Source: Leptodontidium sp. MPI-SDFR-AT-0119 (Eukaryota > Ascomycota > Leotiomycetes > Helotiales > Leptodontidiaceae). From it: DNA of 64,000 bases. How positions within the stretch are numbered: position 1 is the stretch's first letter; every line of letters begins with the position of its first letter. The notes beneath the pieces were generated by a model. That model was not told where the DNA came from and ran no database searches. It saw only the letters and a program-made list of their open reading frames with translations. The position numbers and the translations under genes were made by a program. The stretch is from contig JAHLEZ010000004.1 of assembly GCA_020726505.1 (NCBI GenBank), positions 2,604,001 through 2,668,000 of the forward strand, given 5' to 3'. Positions 61,189 through 64,000 of the stretch are shown here, one piece after another.

Positions 61189-63233
61189 CTACTCTTGACC
61201 CATAGTCAACAGCTTCCAGACATACTCCAAAGTCTCAAAAACTGCCGTGATCATATAAAGAACCGCACTCAACGTTCCGAACAACAGAATCGGCATAACA
61301 GATAGCGCCAAGTGTCCTGCAAGCGTCTCGTTAGCATTGATCAGAACCTAGAACATCAGGGACCGCAAGTAACTCACCGAAGAATCCACGTCTCCGAGTA
61401 ATAGTAGCCCAGATCTCAGTCTCCATGACTTCCTGCGCTCCAGACCACTTCCACGGCCCCACCAATCTGAATTTGGTGTTGACATTTACGCTCAACGCCC
61501 AGCATAATGTCAACTTCCAACCTTTCATAGCGACGTCTGTGAAGGACGGGGCCGAACCCATGTCAAGCGCAAGTTGATATGCATAGGACTCGTGGTCGAC
61601 GCCATATTGGATTCGACTTGTTGGAGAGGAGTGGAGACGATAATGGTCCTCAAACTTGAGGGGAGTAGGAAGCCGGTTGATGAGATTCATGATCCAGACC
61701 TGGCTTTGAAGTTCAGCTAGAGGAGGAATGGCACCTGGCCGTATGTTAGACCATGAGCCCACGCCACAATAGGCCTGCCAACTTACCGAAGCTAGGTCGA
61801 ACAAAACCGATGAAAGCGACACTTGAATCGCTTGCCTTCCACACACTTCTCATAGTCGCATCCTTCGGCTTTGGGTAGCTGTCATCTAGGAACTTGAAGG
61901 CTTGAGTGTAGCCTGTGGCCAAGATCAAGACATCAGGCTTGCAGATAGTCTTCGTCATGACTTCTGCTTCTGGTCTCCCATTGTCAACAAATCGAACTAC
62001 ACCTTTCTCGCTAATGTCTTGGGGCCAAGGTGCGAGATTGATCATGCGTCCATGGGTGTTGACGATCGGAACTTGAGCAATATATGATCTCACTCTGTCA
62101 ATCCAGCCAGTGGTGCGGTACTGGGCGCTGATATATGGCATCGCTTTGGAGGATTTGTTGAAGAAGACAATTTGATGTTAGCGGCGTAACAAGGTTTTGA
62201 TCGACTTGATCCTCACTCTTGGAAGCATGGAAACGCTCTGGCGAGATCTCTCCAACCCATTGGTCGAGACCAGCCTGAGTTCCAGATACAAGCCAGGTGG
62301 TGTATTTGGCGAATCTATCGTAGTACCACCATGGTAGGAACGAGTCTCGGAGGAGTGGGTGGACATACGCGGTGTCAAAGAGGCTGGCTGCTCCGACATC
62401 ATATGGCACATTTCCTTGAGGGGAGATAGTTTGCTTCATGCCAAACCATGAAGGCTCTGGGGCTCTCTGTTGCTCATGTCAGTTTGGACCTCAACATTCC
62501 TGAGTTTAAAACATGCCTTTGGTGCGCAAAGGAACCCATCACGGTGACAAAGAGTGACAGACTTCGTATTGGAGTTAACGGCCATGTAAGCGAGGTCCAT
62601 TCCGGTCTCGCCACTTCCAACAATCAACACGTTCTTGCCACTTCCAAACTGGGCCTTCTCCTTGAAATGAGAAGAGTGCATGACAGTAGGGATGGAATTC
62701 AAGCCCTCGATGTCTGGCATGTTGGGGGTGACATGAAGTCCCGAGCAGATTGCCACAGCATCACAATGCCACTGAGCTACTCGGCCATCTTCCACATAGC
62801 GAATGGTATGTCCGCCTTTCTCTCTTCGCTCAATGTTGGTGACTAATGTCTTGAGATGGATGTGAGGCCAGAGACCGAATTGCTTGCAGTAGCCCTCGAG
62901 GTATGTGCAGTATGCTTCGGCAGAGAGGAAGTCTGGGGATTCTGCCGAATACCGGTAGTCAGAGAAGGTAGTGAGCTGACGGGAAGATACAAGCTGATGA
63001 AACATCAGTAGGAGTTCCTGACAAAATCAGAGCACATAAATTCCCCTTGGAACCGGAAGTCATACCTCGGCCTCTTCATATGCACGATGCTTGAAGGTCC
63101 CTCCAACAGAGTCCTCTGCTTCGAACAGCTTTACCTCAATAGGCTCAACTCCAGAGAAGAACTCATGGGCAGTGATGAGATACTTAAGTGTTACTAAACC
63201 CGAAGGACCTCCTCCGATGACGGCTACACGCAT
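61189..63233 (-). CDS. Flavin-containing monooxygenase (N-oxide-forming type)
   Basis: Six exons: 63066-63233, 62517-62993, 62217-62466, 61787-62143, 61378-61734 and 61189-61316; 578 residues. It oxygenates soft nucleophiles (N, S) or acts as a Baeyer-Villiger-type enzyme using FAD and NADPH. Motifs: FAD-binding GGGPSG at residues 7-12, FKHRAYEEAELV across the first splice, VLIVGSGETGMD as NADPH-binding GxGxxG, LILATGYTQ as the FMO ATGY block, and a C-terminal TM helix (LALSVMPILLFGTLSAVLYMI) as in membrane-bound dimethylaniline-monooxygenase-like proteins. Intron 2 begins with GC (AAAG, then GCATGT), forced by phase and by RAPEPSWFG. Intron 3 is odd: no AG stands before the conserved IVFFNKSSK block, so the first usable AG (ending CCAAAG) drops about ten residues. 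The model there is tentative; the rest is firm. Confidence 0.85.
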
Positions 63234-64000
63234 TTTGAACTGTTGACGATGATGTATCGCGAAATGAAAACAGCACTTTGACGAAAGAGAAAGTCACACG
63301 AAAGAGGAATCTGGTTCAAGATAATCAGAAGATGAGGGACGTTATTTAGGAAAAGGGAGAGAAACAAGTCACTGAACAAAATGTTGGTTTTATACCCATT
63401 GCCCTTTCCTCATTCACCAGCATATAAGTCGAATATCCCAAGGCAATAGTGGCAGGAACATTCACGACCTACTGCCTGTACAGGCTAGTACGGATCAAAT
63501 TCGACATCTTTTGACGCTTTCAGAAGCAATGAGGTTGTTGGTATTCCATGAGTCTCATTGGCGATATCGTGTGAAGCCAAAGTTCGCCGACCACTCCTGC
63601 TGCACTTTGCGGCAGAGTGAGGTTGTTGGTCTTTTGACACTTGTCATTGGCGACTGGATGCGAAGCTGACCTTCGGTTTCGGGATCGACTTGAAATCGTT
63701 ACGCGCCCTTCCTTGTCCAATACAATGGTTCCGAGTTGAGTGACGGACTTCTCCTGCTTCTGTGCAAACCACTTTGACCGAGTCGAGTGCTCTATTTCAT
63801 CAGCCGAATCCGGTCCTCTGGGACTGAACTCCAGTGGCAGTAGTAGGCAGCGTCTCTAACTTCCTGGAAAGAAGATCGAGGAATCGTTATTCGTACTACC
63901 TGAGGTACTCCAAATGATCGAAGAGACCTACATCAAATCTTCTTCCAAACATGACATGCACAAGATCCGCACTTGCCCACATCTTCTAACTAAGCAATAT
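63234..64000. other. FMO upstream region to window end
   Basis: No gene recognised. It contains an imperfect direct duplication of roughly 60 bp: the word TGAGGTTGTTGG at 63530 and again at 63618, each followed about 15 bases later by TCATTGGCGA. Confidence 0.5.

Noticed and set aside
60827..61189. 120-residue minus ORF with a hydrophobic stretch directly after the monooxygenase stop
   Set aside because: It begins with GTG overlapping the FMO stop codon, has no recognisable family and lies where the 3' untranslated region is expected.
1..64000. tRNA, rRNA, CRISPR array or complete transposon
   Set aside because: I looked for tRNA T-loop patterns, reverse transcriptase or transposase motifs and regularly spaced repeats and found none; a covariance-model search was not possible.

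Overview
The window is nuclear DNA of a filamentous ascomycete (Pezizomycotina). The evidence is genes split by short 45-70 bp GT-AG introns with CTAAC-type branch sites, a HET-domain gene, an RTA1 family gene, a Zn2Cys6 regulator and several MFS carriers. A leotiomycete-like genome would fit, but I cannot fix the order from sequence alone.

Region 1 (1-34.9 kb) is a cell-surface polysaccharide locus that I read as a galactosaminogalactan (GAG) cluster. It holds a UDP-hexose 4-epimerase (uge3 type, 9060-10367, minus), a secreted Agd3-type polysaccharide deacetylase (19565-22062, minus), and a very large membrane glycosyltransferase of the PelF-like GT4 type (gtb3/gt4c type, 25545-34879, plus, about 2,935 residues). 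A second, diverged copy of the glycosyltransferase enters from the left edge (1-6174, plus). It carries an in-frame TAA and an intron without a usable AG acceptor, so it looks like a recent pseudogene. The two copies share no intron position over their whole overlap. Working model: the epimerase supplies UDP-galactose and UDP-GalNAc, the GT4 protein polymerises and perhaps exports the chain, and Agd3 deacetylates GalNAc outside the cell so that the polymer becomes cationic and adhesive. The two glycosidases usually found in this cluster (sph3 and ega3 types) are not in the window. A 9.2 kb stretch with no recognisable gene separates uge3 and agd3.

Region 2 (35-42.2 kb) is accessory and decaying. 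It has a protein-kinase-like gene whose HxD catalytic segment sits on a broken splice acceptor, a short membrane-anchored ORF, a fragment of a P-type ATPase, a HET-domain gene without a visible start codon, and a frameshifted zinc-finger-like gene.

Region 3 (42.7-48.9 kb) has an NmrA-like NAD(P)-binding protein, two tandem duplications, a small secreted cysteine-containing protein with a Kex2 site, a short-chain dehydrogenase, and a gene-poor stretch with an imperfect inverted repeat.

Region 4 (48.9-63.3 kb) is ordinary: an RTA1 family membrane protein divergent from a Zn2Cys6 transcription factor, a molybdate-anion-transporter-like MFS protein, a membrane-anchored methyltransferase-like protein, a 12-TM MFS transporter of the DHA1/HOL type, and a flavin-containing monooxygenase. 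Exon boundaries were worked out by hand from splice consensus, reading phase, paralogue alignment and family motifs; none has transcript support.
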